From positions 1 to 33,390 of the forward strand of contig CAZHOV010000045.1 in the NCBI GenBank assembly GCA_964534315.1: 33,390 bases of DNA, read 5' to 3'. The notes below the pieces were generated by a model. The model had not been told where the DNA came from. It was given only the letters and a program-made list of their open reading frames with translations, and made no database searches. The stretch's first letter is position 1, and each line of letters starts with the position of its first letter. Origin of the DNA: CAZHOV01 sp964534315 (GTDB lineage: Bacteria; Bacteroidota; Bacteroidia; Chitinophagales; Saprospiraceae). Below are positions 23,601 to 32,402 of the stretch, one piece after another. The position numbers were made by a program, and so were the translations under genes.

Positions 23601-25983
23601 AAATGGGGTGGAATGGTTGGATTCTCTTCCCCCTAACCAGATTTACACCACTTCGGATACGAGTATTTCCTATTATACGGTTCAATTAATAGGCACCAAC
23701 CCATGCGGCAGCGACACCACTACTCGGGAAATTGAAGTATTTCCCCCGAATGTGGATGCATTTCTTCAAGTGGATACCACCAAAGGCTGCCAACCGTTAA
23801 CGGTTAGTTTCTCTAATTTTTCAACCCCCGGAGCAATGGTTAGCTGGGACTTTGGGGACGGAAACGGATCATCGGAAGAAAATCCGGTACACACGTTCAA
23901 TACTGCTAGTATTTTTACAGTATACCAGTATGCTTCCAATTGCGGAACTGATATAGACTCTATTATTATCGAGGTTTTACCTGCTCCCGAAATTGATTTT
24001 TATGGCGATTCCGTGATTTGTGAAGGCGCAATTGCGCAATTCTTTACCGATTCTGAAGAAATTGTAAGCAGCTTTTGGGACTTCGGAGATGGCGACCCTT
24101 CCAACCTTACCAACCCTACACATGTGTATGATACTGCTGGAACCTATACAGTGACGCTTACCGGGTTTAGTCTATTCAATAATTGTCCGGCTTCGATTAC
24201 CCGAGAAATTGAAGTGCTCGGCAACCCGGTTGCTGCATTCACGCCTTCAGACAATGAGGGCTGCGCTCCCCTTACTATTGATTTTACTAATAACAGTATC
24301 GGAGCTAGCACTTACGCATGGGATTTTGGAGATCAAATCCAAAGTGCTGCTCAAAACCCAACCCACGAATATACAGAACCAGGAATGTATACGGTCCAAC
24401 TGATCAGCACCGATGCCAATGATTGCTTCTCGGATACTACCTATTTTCAAATAACGGTACGCCCGAATCCCGTCAGTCAGTTTACCACCAATGCCGAAAC
24501 CTATTGTGCAAGGTACGATACCGTATCTATTGATAATCAATCTACCGGAGCCATTCAATGCGAATTCTCCTTTGGGGACGGAAATACGTCTGTGGAATGT
24601 GAGCCCGATTATTTATACAACACACCTGACGTTTTCACCATCACGTTGGTCAGTACAAACGAATTCGGATGTACAGCCAGCAGTTCCCAAGAGATCACGA
24701 TATTGGGCTCTCCGGAGGCAGCTTTCACGCCATCTAATATTAACGGCTGCCCGGAGTTGGAGGTTATCTTTCAAAATAATTCTCAATATGCAGATCTATT
24801 TAGTTGGACTTTTGGAGATGGAAACACTTCTGTCAATTCCAACCCTTCCAATACGTTTACTGAAACAGACACGTTCCCCATTCAACTAATTAGCGAGAAC
24901 ACCAATGGTTGTCCGGCCGATACTGCTTTTGGGTCTGTTATTACCTGGCCGGTGCCGGTCAGTCAATTTAGCTTGGCTTCCTCTACACTGTGCGGTATAC
25001 CGGACACGATAACGCTTACTAATTTATCAGGAGGAGCGACGGGTTTTGAATGGGATTTTGGAAATGACGAGCAATCCAACAACACCAATCCCATGGTTGC
25101 TTATTCGGAAGCCGGAAATTATGACATTCAATTGATTGCTCAAAATAGCTATAACTGTAGAGACACGAGTGTGCAAAGCATTGCCGTCAACCTCCAGCCA
25201 ACAGCTGGTTTCGAATCAAACGAACTGGAAAGCTGTCTTCCATACACCTTAAATTTGACTAACACCAGCTCCAATTTTGATCAGATTTACTGGTCGGTGG
25301 GAGATTTACTGGAGAGTAACGATAGCATAGTATCTCTGGAAATTTTCGAACCTGGAACTTATGATTTGCAATTAATCGTAGGCTATCAAAACACTTGTTT
25401 TGATACCATTGTTGCAGAGGACGCCATCCAGGTAGATACCACCCCGATTGCGGATTTTGAATGGGAAGAAGATCTATCTTTTCCTTATGGAGGAAGAGTC
25501 ATTTTCAATAATTTATCAGATTTTGCTGACTATTACGAATGGGAATTTGGCGATAGTCTCACTTCCATAGAGATCAATCCGGTACACGAATATCTGGAGA
25601 ACGGCTCCTGGGAAGTTACCTTGGTAGCGTTCAATGAAAACGGCTGTGCAGATTCTGTTGATGTAATGGTGGCTCCCTCTGTTTTTCATTCACTACATGT
25701 TCCTAACGCGTTTTCACCAGAAACCGGGATTGGAGAAGTTCGATTGTTTCAACCAAAAGGAACCGGAATTTTGACTTATCATTTGCAAATATTCAGTCCC
25801 TTTGGAGAATTGTTATGGGAAACCCGTGAAATAGATGGTCATCAGCCAGGACCGGGCTGGGACGGCAAAAAGATAGGCTCAGACGCCTATTTGCCGCAAG
25901 GAGCCTATGTCTGGAAGATCGAAGTTAGCTACCTTAACGGATTCAAAGAGGTAAGAACCGGAAGTGTCACGATTATTCGATAG
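20668..25983 (+). CDS. Giant PKD-repeat surface protein with C-terminal CHU_C sorting domain
   Basis: A 1771-residue protein with a signal peptide (1-21, ending LSFGQ). I count about 15 PKD-type units by their W-D-F-G-N/D-G cores: four before residue 400 (for example YLWDFGNGDTSTEE) and eleven from about residue 800 onward. Between them, at about 400-765, are five repeats with the core GGxWSGPGI followed by GIFDP, a motif often found in Bacteroidota surface proteins. Many units start with a GC-P/A-L-x-V-x-F strand and contain paired cysteines. The CHU_C domain covers about the last 95 residues (HVPNAFSPETGIGEV, then YHLQIFSPFGELLWET, then YLPQGAYVWKIEV). Predicted to be exported by the type IX system. 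It starts 48 bases after the PorP/SprF gene, which suggests co-transcription and partnership. Its stop is 20 bases from the convergent downstream gene. Confidence 0.9.
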   Translation: MIIRTIAIALFLFSFQLSFGQCIDDDCGDVSASFELVDSTVVCEGVQFEVNNNTPSSDIDFFVWNWGDGQIDTTTTTANLFHTYNFPDSVACDFSDECETFVIMLEIFRTCPEGQSCHFISSGVNVCFDPRARFLSDQTVCIDEDINFQNNSCHGADYLWDFGNGDTSTEEVPDYSYDTEGTYTVTLTVENSCGIDQFQQNINVIGNPEADANYSLNPSTGCLPLTVTIDNASNQFANVFEWSIEPDEGWQLLDTTYSLFSEEPVFVFTDTGTYIVMMEATGQCGMDTWTDTITVFQPAGALVISPDPACDSLTWTPMVSYSGTINSYAWDFENGTPANSNDPFPSDIFFDTPGSNNVQVTVSNICGSETFQANVNIQTLDGVSIAPLDPFYCNNQDTFSIIVTSPNSNGTWSGPGISSDGIFDPTQANIGDNVLTYSYNQGLTCPGDTNITIEVIASQPVTTQTDSFYCIDHGPDTLLFSPGGGVWSGPGITDSVNGFFVPGVAQTGTWLLMYNLTDTNGCEVQRTHQVIVEELPTFSTIDTLTFCNTTEDIDLVDAFSFSVSPMGGTPNWSGDGIVDPQNGIFNSQENNANGEGTYEIAVSYHRNDCTVDTTLTVIIVPLEDADAGPDTTLCISDSTFTLEATPSPGGDWVGDFINPSTGVIDLIAAGAGTFNYEYIFGQGTSCESSDIVEVTIVDLGTNLSAGTDIAICEGNGLFQLSGFTPVTGGEWSGPGVIDPSGIVDPGQLSPDSTYVLSYCLSDPSIQCQACDQINFTLNPLPQAVFQINSTTCIGEAIDLTNTTTDGCTYTWDFGNSETSDLETPSPTYTIAGDYTITLIATSCPLCVDTFTFDISVNEPPTANFTPSSDQGCAVLEVDFNNQSTNALSYFWDFGNGDTTSMANPGTISFNEGINDTSYYVTLAVTNECGTVFHEDSINVLPSPKVAIGLNVDDGCSPLEIEFANGAQGGPSDYYWDLGNGVEWLDSLPPNQIYTTSDTSISYYTVQLIGTNPCGSDTTTREIEVFPPNVDAFLQVDTTKGCQPLTVSFSNFSTPGAMVSWDFGDGNGSSEENPVHTFNTASIFTVYQYASNCGTDIDSIIIEVLPAPEIDFYGDSVICEGAIAQFFTDSEEIVSSFWDFGDGDPSNLTNPTHVYDTAGTYTVTLTGFSLFNNCPASITREIEVLGNPVAAFTPSDNEGCAPLTIDFTNNSIGASTYAWDFGDQIQSAAQNPTHEYTEPGMYTVQLISTDANDCFSDTTYFQITVRPNPVSQFTTNAETYCARYDTVSIDNQSTGAIQCEFSFGDGNTSVECEPDYLYNTPDVFTITLVSTNEFGCTASSSQEITILGSPEAAFTPSNINGCPELEVIFQNNSQYADLFSWTFGDGNTSVNSNPSNTFTETDTFPIQLISENTNGCPADTAFGSVITWPVPVSQFSLASSTLCGIPDTITLTNLSGGATGFEWDFGNDEQSNNTNPMVAYSEAGNYDIQLIAQNSYNCRDTSVQSIAVNLQPTAGFESNELESCLPYTLNLTNTSSNFDQIYWSVGDLLESNDSIVSLEIFEPGTYDLQLIVGYQNTCFDTIVAEDAIQVDTTPIADFEWEEDLSFPYGGRVIFNNLSDFADYYEWEFGDSLTSIEINPVHEYLENGSWEVTLVAFNENGCADSVDVMVAPSVFHSLHVPNAFSPETGIGEVRLFQPKGTGILTYHLQIFSPFGELLWETREIDGHQPGPGWDGKKIGSDAYLPQGAYVWKIEVSYLNGFKEVRTGSVTIIR

Positions 25984-26003
25984 GACGTACAGCTTTTTTC
26001 CCT

Positions 26004-26372
26004 CTAATCATTCCTCGAAGCAAAGCGCCTGAAATTTTGTTTCATCGCCTCGAAGTCATTGACAAATTCATTGATCTGAAGGCGTTCTTCCGAATGATCC
26101 CAGACATTTTCAGTAGAAGGTGTCAGGGATTCACCGAGTTCCTTTTCGTGGAGGATAATCTTTAGACGGAGTTTGTCGATATGCTCTAGTTTAGCGAGGA
26201 ATATTTTTTGGTATTCTTCTACGTGTTCAATAATGGAAAGGCTTTTCGGATGTTTCATTAAAATCCGCATAAGCTCGTGTTGAAAAATTTTGATCTCGTC
26301 CTGATAGAAGTTGAGTTTGCTTAACCAATCCCGATGTTCCTGATGCTGAAGTTCCCCAAGGAGTTTTTCCAT
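26004..26372 (-). CDS. Small hypothetical helical (coiled-coil) protein
   Basis: A 122-residue protein without a signal peptide or membrane segment, so probably cytoplasmic. It is rich in Glu, Lys, Leu and His, with heptad-like spacing of hydrophobic residues (LSKLNFYQDEIKIFQHEL, then IIEHVEEYQKIFLAKLEHI). This suggests two long antiparallel helices, roughly residues 10-42 and 45-80, with a third near the C-terminus (INEFVNDFEAMKQNFRRF). I do not recognise the family. It faces the end of the PKD/CHU_C gene with a 20-base gap and lies 59 bases downstream of the YP-repeat protein gene on the same strand, so it may be its operon partner. Confidence 0.65.
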   Translation of the reverse strand: MEKLLGELQHQEHRDWLSKLNFYQDEIKIFQHELMRILMKHPKSLSIIEHVEEYQKIFLAKLEHIDKLRLKIILHEKELGESLTPSTENVWDHSEERLQINEFVNDFEAMKQNFRRFASRND

Positions 26373-26431
26373 ATTTCCTATTTTATCACAAATTAAAAAG
26401 ATATTTCAATCAAAAAGCGGTTCTTTTCATT

Positions 26432-28075
26432 TTATTTTCCTCCCCCTCTTTTTGTTGGAGTCGTCTTCCTTTTCGTTGGAGTGGTGGAGCGTGAAGGTAC
26501 CGTCCGGCGTTGCGGCTCTACCCTTTTGTTTTGTTTTTGCGGATAAGTGCGAGGGGTCCTGCTTGGTGGATTCCATCTATGCTCATGCAATTCTTTTCCT
26601 TCTTCTACCTTTCTCGGATTTCGGCGGTAAGGTTCGGTTGTCCTTTCCCTTTGAGAAGGTTTTATAATAATCCGTTCTTTAGGCTGCTGTCTTTCCACCC
26701 GCTCCTTCGGCTGTGTTTGGTCCATCTGATCTCGTTTTTTCACCTCCCGGTCCTGATCGACAGATATATCTCTCAATCGATCATATCTATTTTGATTTTG
26801 CTCAAGATATTCCTTTTGAGATAACGCTCTTTGCGGATTATCTTTGTTATACTCAATTCGTTCTTTTTCTAACCTTCCAAATTCCCTTAATCTTTCTACT
26901 CGTTTATCCGGATTGGCCAGCCATTCGTCACGAACTACTTCAACGTTTCTATTTCTCCACCTATTAACGCTAACGGTAATACTACTGCTGGAGTGCCGGT
27001 GTCCATAATAATACCCTACAAAATGATCAGAGAGGTAAGGGAAATAATAATGGTGGTAGGGATGGTAAAAATACCAGGAAGTGAAAAAATAAGAAGGAAA
27101 TCCAAATACCACAATTCTTCCGCCAGGTCTCAGGTAAAAGCCCCATTCATACCAATAGGGATAAGGCCGCCAGCGCGGATAGACATACCAGCTCGGATAA
27201 CCATACCAATAGGGATAAGAATAGTAATAATAATGCTCAACAACAACAGCTTCTTCGCCTTCATCATAGTAAACATCATCGGCTTCTTGTTCAAAATCGT
27301 AACTCATGTCATCATAGCCGTATTCCTCTGCAAACATTTCAGCAGATTCAATCAGTTCCTCCTTAGCTTGGGGATTGTTTTCAATACTCTCCTGCCAATC
27401 AGCCAGGTCTTCCGCTTGCTGGCGCGCAACCGCCAGGCTCATGCTGTCTGCTTTTTGACGTACCCATTCTGGATCATTCTTGTATAAATTTCCCACGATG
27501 ATCGTCAATCGAATATTTTCTGTGAGGATGGAAAGCACCTCCGGTACTTCGATCAACTCATTGAACGCCTCTGTTGCTTTAGGAGGATAATCCTTCAAAA
27601 GCTGATCAAATGCTTCATTGGCACCAGCATAGAGCTGCGTAATTTGTTGAAACAATCCATGTTCAGACATCGCCATGTCCAAAGCATCTGCTCTGATCTT
27701 TTCCGGATATTCTTCCAACACCTCCTGAAACCCTTGACGATCACCCTTTCTCCGCTCACCAAGCTGCTCGATCAATCCAGGGTACCTGGTGAGATCCCAG
27801 ATCGTTTCCTGAGTCGTTCTGGGATACTTTTCCAGTATTTGCTGAAATCGTTCACTCGTTTTGGCCTGCATGCTTTCCAGTTTGATCAACGCATCCGGAT
27901 AGAGGGAAGCTTCCAATATCGCGTTCCTGGTTGCTTCCGGATATAACACAAGCGCCTCAATACTACTACGGTCATTTTCAAGGAGTTCTTTAATCAAAGC
28001 TTTATCCTCCTGACCATAAATAAAAATGTCTGAAAGCAGAAACAAAATCGCTAAAAATAATTTAGTCTTTTTCAT
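26432..28075 (-). CDS. Secreted protein with four YP repeats, a Tyr/Trp/His-rich core and a basic tail
   Basis: A 547-residue protein with a signal peptide (residues 1-21, ending IFIYG). Residues about 30-190 contain four helical repeats of 39-40 residues. The YP dipeptides fall at 45, 84, 123 and 163, and in the first two repeats a second YP falls 14 residues later. The pattern recalls DUF3300-type proteins (LYPEATRNAILEASLYPDAL). After an acidic stretch (about 245-280) comes an extraordinary aromatic segment at about 268-360, dominated by Tyr, Trp, Pro, Phe and His (HYYYYSYPYWYGYPSWYVYP). The final 160 residues are strongly basic and Gln/Arg-rich, ending PTKRGGGK. No sorting domain is present. 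The function is unknown; surface adhesion, metal binding or scaffold roles are possible. The long clean frame and the signal peptide make it a real gene. Confidence 0.75.
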   Translation of the reverse strand: MKKTKLFLAILFLLSDIFIYGQEDKALIKELLENDRSSIEALVLYPEATRNAILEASLYPDALIKLESMQAKTSERFQQILEKYPRTTQETIWDLTRYPGLIEQLGERRKGDRQGFQEVLEEYPEKIRADALDMAMSEHGLFQQITQLYAGANEAFDQLLKDYPPKATEAFNELIEVPEVLSILTENIRLTIIVGNLYKNDPEWVRQKADSMSLAVARQQAEDLADWQESIENNPQAKEELIESAEMFAEEYGYDDMSYDFEQEADDVYYDEGEEAVVVEHYYYYSYPYWYGYPSWYVYPRWRPYPYWYEWGFYLRPGGRIVVFGFPSYFFTSWYFYHPYHHYYFPYLSDHFVGYYYGHRHSSSSITVSVNRWRNRNVEVVRDEWLANPDKRVERLREFGRLEKERIEYNKDNPQRALSQKEYLEQNQNRYDRLRDISVDQDREVKKRDQMDQTQPKERVERQQPKERIIIKPSQRERTTEPYRRNPRKVEEGKELHEHRWNPPSRTPRTYPQKQNKRVEPQRRTVPSRSTTPTKRKTTPTKRGGGK

Positions 28076-28435
28076 TGTGTAATTTTTTTATAGCTTTCAA
28101 AATCTTCTTTACCCTCTCCCCTTATTCACCGCTACTTAACTGTAGTACCGATTGAATCTCTTTCATACCTTTTCTTCCTTCTTACCCCCTACGAGCGAAG
28201 ACGTTTCCCTTCCTCTTACCTTTTCTCTAATTTTCATTTTCGCATTTTCACTACCACTAAACAATGATATTTTGGGGTATAACAAAGTGATCTTTGTCAG
28301 TTTGAATAATAGATCACATGATAATGTCATAAATAACCAATCAAAAAAATTTTCGCACTTTCCATTCCGCACTTCCTCATTAATATTCCTACCTTTACCG
28401 TTCTCACAGTATTTTATTCGTTAAATTAAATATTC
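28076..28435. other. 360-base divergent intergenic region
   Basis: This spacer lies between the YP-repeat gene (minus) and the BNR-propeller gene (plus), so it should hold both promoters. It is AT-rich with a pyrimidine-rich left half, and I see no coding frame or RNA gene. The only structure is a small palindrome, CAAAG-TGAT-CTTTG at 28283-28296, overlapping an inverted repeat GTGATCT (28287-28293) and AGATCAC (28311-28317). It could be an operator, but short palindromes like this may be chance. No clear TAnnTTTG box was found. Confidence 0.4.
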
Positions 28436-31400
28436 ATGATAAAGTTTTTGAATACTCTCGTTGTCATTTTATTGTTTAGCTCCAGCCCCGCATTTGCGCA
28501 AAAAATTGACCTGAAACGATTAGAAGGCATGAAAGCCCGAAGTATTGGCCCCGCCGGCATGAGCGGAAGAGTTACCACTATCGATGTCGATTTATCCAAC
28601 CCTGAAGTCATCTATGCAGGAACTGCTTCAGGAGGAGTTTGGAGATCAAAAAGCGGAGGCATCTCGTGGGAGCCTATTTTTGATGATCAACCTGTCCAAT
28701 CTGTTGGCGCCCTCGCAATTAATCAAAGTAATCCCGCCGAAATATGGGTCGGTACCGGAGAAGGTAATCCGCGGAACTCCCACAATAGTGGAAACGGTAT
28801 TTATAAAAGTATCGATGGCGGCAAATCCTGGATGCACCTGGGATTGGAAGCCACCAAAAATATTCATCGAATTATCATTGACCAGTCTAACCCGGAAATT
28901 GTCTATGTCGGCGCCCAGGGCAGCGCCTGGGGTCCTTCAGAACACCGAGGAGTCTATAAAACAACAGATGGCGGAGAGACCTGGGAGAAAATCCTCTTCG
29001 TAAACGACTCCACAGGTGTTGCCGATATGGTAGTCGATCCCACCAATCCCAATAAACTTCTTGTCGCAATGTGGGAATTTGGAAGAAAACCCTGGTTCTT
29101 CAATTCTGGAGGTAAAGGTTCTGGTATTTTTATCACCCATGACGGCGGAAAAAATTGGAAAAAAGCCGCTGCAAAAGACGGTCTTCCTACAGGCGATCTC
29201 GGAAGAATCGGCCTTGCTATTGCTCCCTCTAGTCCGAACATCATCTATGCCTTGGTAGAAGCTAAAAAGAATGGCCTTTATCGATCTACCGACGGCGGAC
29301 AAACCTGGAAACTAAGAGCCTCTAAAAATATCGGAAACCGCCCCTTCTACTATGCGGATATCTTTGTAGATCCTAAGAATGAAAACCGGATTTTCAATCT
29401 GCACTCCCTCGTTACGAAAAGCGAAGACGGCGGAAAGACGTTTGAAACGCTACTCCCCTACTCCGGCGTTCACCCCGATCACCATGCCTTCTGGGCCCAC
29501 CCCGACAATCCCGTTTATATGATCGAAGGAAATGATGGCGGATTAAATATTTCACGAGACGGAGGCGACAACTGGCGCTTTATCGAGAATCTTCCCCTGG
29601 CTCAGTTTTATCACATCAATTACGATATGGAGCTGCCATACCACATCTATGGCGGTATGCAGGATAATGGTTCCTGGCGTGGGCCGGCCTATACCTGGCA
29701 ACGAGGAGGTATCCGTAATTATGACTTTCAAGAGCTCTATTTCGGAGATGGCTTTGATGTTGTTCCGCGTCCCGATAACAGTCGATATGTTTATGCCATG
29801 TCTCAAGGCGGAAATGTGGCCTACATCGACACCGAAACCGGGAAAACTAAAAATATCAAACCTTATCATCCTGATGGAGAAAAACTACGTTTCAACTGGA
29901 ATGCAGCAATTGCTCAAAATCCTTTTCACAATTGTGGCGTTTATTTCGGAAGCCAATACTTGCATAAAAGTCTGGATTGTGGTAATACCTGGGAAATCAT
30001 TTCTCCCGACCTAACCACTAATGACACATCCAAACAAAAGCAATATATGAGCGGAGGGCTGACCATTGATGATACCCGGGCCGAGAATTTTACCACCATC
30101 GTTTCTATTGCTCCAAGCCCCCACGATGAAAATGTCATTTGGGTAGGAACCGATGATGGTAATCTCCAACTAACTAAGGATGGAGGTAAAAACTGGACCA
30201 ATCTGGCCAGCAGGTTACCTAATTATCCGGCAGGAAGCTGGATCACACAGATTGTTGTTTCTCCTCATAAAGCCGGGGAGACCTTTATAGTCATAAATGA
30301 CTATCGCCGCAACAACTGGGAGCCCATGGTTTACCACACCCTTAATAACGGAGAGTCCTTCTCCCGTTTGGTAGATGCGGATGATGTAGAAGGTCATGCC
30401 TGGTCTATTGTCCAGGATCCCGTAGAGCCCAAATTACTTTTTGTAGGAACGGATTATGGCCTTTACGTGACGTTTGACAAAGGCCGCAATTGGAATAAAT
30501 GGACAAACGGTTATCCTTCAACTCCTACAAGAGACCTCAAAATTCATCCCAGAGAACACGACCTGATCATTGGAACCTTTGGCCGGGCGGCATATATCCT
30601 TGATGATATCCGACCGCTAAGAGCAATAGCCAAAACCGGAGGAGCCATATTGGAGGAGCCATTCAAGGTATTTGAAACGCCGGAAGCTTATCAGGTAAGC
30701 TATAAGCCAGTTGAAGGCGTTCGATTTGTGGCAGACGGTCATTTTATTGGTAGTAACAGACCCGGAGGAGCACGGATTACTATGTACGTAAACCCTAATC
30801 CTCCACAAAAGGAAGAAACTGCAAAAGAAGAGGAGGAAAAAGATAAAAAGAAGAAGGATAGGAAAAAGAAGAAAAAAGATATGGAAGAAGAAAAGCAGGA
30901 AAATAAAGGGAAAAGAAGCAAGGGAGGCGGAAAGCAAAAATTCAAAATGCAGGTATTTAATATGGATGGAGATACGCTGAGAACAAGAGAAATTGAGCTA
31001 GATACCGGCATCAATCGATTTGGTTGGTACTTCGATAAAAAAGGGATTCGTTATCCATCTTATCGGGAAATCAAGCCCGATGCTCCTGAGCCACGTGGAG
31101 GCTCCGTGCTCCCGGGCACCTATAAAATTAAGTTTACATTGGGCGATCTCAGTGATAGTACCATGGTTACTGTCAATCCGGATCCAAGATTAGCATTCGA
31201 TATGGAGGCCATGAAAGCAGAAGATGCTGCTATGGAAGACTTTCACCAACTGGTCAAAAAAGCTACTACCGCCATGGATCAGTTAAAAGATGCCAAGAAA
31301 ACGATCGGGCGGGTCAACGAGGCGTTAGTTAACGTTCCGGATAGCACCAGAAAGGAAATCCAAAAATTGGGGAAAACGCTGCAAGACAGTATCAGAACAC

Positions 31401-31681
31401 TACAAAAGCTCTACTCCAATCCTCCGGGCATGAAAGGAATACAACGTGTTCAGGACGGTCTGAACTCTTCCTTGTATACGGCTTCATCCTATATCAGAGC
31501 GTCAGACGGCCCACCAAATCAGAGTGCCCGCAATGCAATTGCTAAAGCAGAGCGGCACACCAAAAAGGTGGTCGACCGAATCAACCAATTTTTTGAAAAA
31601 GATTTCAACACTTATCAAGAAAAGGTGGAAGCGATAAAGTTTTCGCTATTTAAAGAAAGGGAACCGGTGAAGGTGGATTAA
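28436..31681 (+). CDS. Large secreted BNR/Asp-box beta-propeller protein (sialidase/sortilin-like fold)
   Basis: A 1081-residue protein with a signal peptide (residues 1-22, ending SPAFAQ). About eleven Asp-box motifs (S-x-D-G-G-x-x-W type) occur between residues about 60 and 690, including SIDGGKSW, TTDGGETW, THDGGKNW, STDGGQTW, SRDGGDNW and TKDGGKNW. They indicate one or two large propellers like those of the VPS10/sortilin and BNR glycosyl-hydrolase-like families. Catalytic sialidase residues cannot be assigned, so enzyme activity is uncertain. Residues about 787-837 are a linker made almost entirely of Lys and Glu. The C-terminal part has a beta domain (about 838-915) followed by long helices (about 920-1075; FHQLVKKATTAMDQLKDAKKT). 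Proteins of this layout are frequent in Bacteroidota and usually annotated as glycosyl hydrolases without biochemical proof. Monocistronic by context. Confidence 0.82.
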   Translation: MIKFLNTLVVILLFSSSPAFAQKIDLKRLEGMKARSIGPAGMSGRVTTIDVDLSNPEVIYAGTASGGVWRSKSGGISWEPIFDDQPVQSVGALAINQSNPAEIWVGTGEGNPRNSHNSGNGIYKSIDGGKSWMHLGLEATKNIHRIIIDQSNPEIVYVGAQGSAWGPSEHRGVYKTTDGGETWEKILFVNDSTGVADMVVDPTNPNKLLVAMWEFGRKPWFFNSGGKGSGIFITHDGGKNWKKAAAKDGLPTGDLGRIGLAIAPSSPNIIYALVEAKKNGLYRSTDGGQTWKLRASKNIGNRPFYYADIFVDPKNENRIFNLHSLVTKSEDGGKTFETLLPYSGVHPDHHAFWAHPDNPVYMIEGNDGGLNISRDGGDNWRFIENLPLAQFYHINYDMELPYHIYGGMQDNGSWRGPAYTWQRGGIRNYDFQELYFGDGFDVVPRPDNSRYVYAMSQGGNVAYIDTETGKTKNIKPYHPDGEKLRFNWNAAIAQNPFHNCGVYFGSQYLHKSLDCGNTWEIISPDLTTNDTSKQKQYMSGGLTIDDTRAENFTTIVSIAPSPHDENVIWVGTDDGNLQLTKDGGKNWTNLASRLPNYPAGSWITQIVVSPHKAGETFIVINDYRRNNWEPMVYHTLNNGESFSRLVDADDVEGHAWSIVQDPVEPKLLFVGTDYGLYVTFDKGRNWNKWTNGYPSTPTRDLKIHPREHDLIIGTFGRAAYILDDIRPLRAIAKTGGAILEEPFKVFETPEAYQVSYKPVEGVRFVADGHFIGSNRPGGARITMYVNPNPPQKEETAKEEEEKDKKKKDRKKKKKDMEEEKQENKGKRSKGGGKQKFKMQVFNMDGDTLRTREIELDTGINRFGWYFDKKGIRYPSYREIKPDAPEPRGGSVLPGTYKIKFTLGDLSDSTMVTVNPDPRLAFDMEAMKAEDAAMEDFHQLVKKATTAMDQLKDAKKTIGRVNEALVNVPDSTRKEIQKLGKTLQDSIRTLQKLYSNPPGMKGIQRVQDGLNSSLYTASSYIRASDGPPNQSARNAIAKAERHTKKVVDRINQFFEKDFNTYQEKVEAIKFSLFKEREPVKVD

Positions 31682-31735
31682 TGAAAAAGAATGAAAAGGA
31701 AATGAAAATTTCATTCTCTTTTCATTCCTTTTCAT
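31681..31735. terminator. Bidirectional terminator hairpin overlapping the end of the SRAP gene
   Basis: Arms 31681-31705 and 31711-31735 pair at 22 of 25 positions around a 5-base loop (AAATT). The left arm starts at the last base of the BNR gene stop codon. The right arm runs through the stop and last codons of the convergent SRAP gene. Both arms are A/G- or T/C-rich, giving U-rich 3' sides in both directions. It would serve both convergent transcripts. Confidence 0.6.
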
Positions 31736-32402
31736 TTAAAGGCAATATCAACTCTTTGTCATTTTCGGCCACCTTATTGACTCGTTTAGATACCGGGTAA
31801 ATATTCATAAGATCGGCGGGGAAAGGTTCCAGGAGTTTGATGGCTTCTTTGGCGGGGATGGACATGTCGAGCCAGTCTCGCTCCTGCTCTGGTAGCAACA
31901 GGGCAGGCATACGATCATGTAATTCAGCAACCAGCTCGTTTGGAGGGCGGGTGATGAGGGTGAAGGAATGGATCGTTTCTCCTTCCTTTGATTTCCAGGT
32001 TTCCCAAATACCGGCAATAGTGAAAATTGCTTCGTCTTTACGGGTAATACGGTAAGGAATCTTACCATCAGGTGTCCTTTTCCATTCGTAGAACCCATCG
32101 AAGGGCACCACACATCTTCTTTTATTAATGCCTCTAAATGCCGGCTTCTCCAGAATGGTTTCCAGCCGCGCATTGATCATACGGCTACCAATCTTTTTGT
32201 CTTTTGCCCAAAAAGGAATAAGCCCCCATCTAAATAACTGGATATGCTCCTGATCCTCATTGGTTACAACGGGATGGTCATGGGTGGGCGCAATATTGAA
32301 ATTGGGTAGCCGGTTTTCGGCCTGCTCCGGGAAATTAAAAGCGGCCTGAAGATGGTCTTCGATTTCTTTGATGGATTTGGTCAGTGTTGCTCTTCCACAC
32401 AT
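31722..32402 (-). CDS. SRAP-domain protein (YedK/HMCES family), abasic-site shielding
   Basis: A 226-residue protein of usual family length. Members of this family bind single-stranded DNA and form a covalent thiazolidine link from Cys2 to an abasic site, protecting it during replication. The key residues are all visible: Cys2 in MCGRATL (exposed after Met removal, which fixes the start), Asn77 in MINARLET, Glu106 in FDGFYEW, and His162 in ELHDRMPALL. The core FRWGLIPFWAKD is also typical. No partner gene is adjacent, and it is convergent with the BNR gene. Its start codon is directly preceded by four tandem copies of a 7-base repeat, which occupies the whole translation initiation region. 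I see no LexA-like operator. Confidence 0.93.
   Translation of the reverse strand: MCGRATLTKSIKEIEDHLQAAFNFPEQAENRLPNFNIAPTHDHPVVTNEDQEHIQLFRWGLIPFWAKDKKIGSRMINARLETILEKPAFRGINKRRCVVPFDGFYEWKRTPDGKIPYRITRKDEAIFTIAGIWETWKSKEGETIHSFTLITRPPNELVAELHDRMPALLLPEQERDWLDMSIPAKEAIKLLEPFPADLMNIYPVSKRVNKVAENDKELILPLNEKE

Noticed and set aside
26993..27487. 164-codon plus-strand open frame rich in Ile, Pro and Arg
   Set aside because: It is the antisense reading of the Tyr/Trp-rich segment of the YP-repeat gene; its odd composition comes from that segment.
30617..31014. Phe/Ser/Leu-rich minus-strand open frames opposite the BNR gene
   Set aside because: They are the complement of the Lys/Glu purine run and have no independent support.
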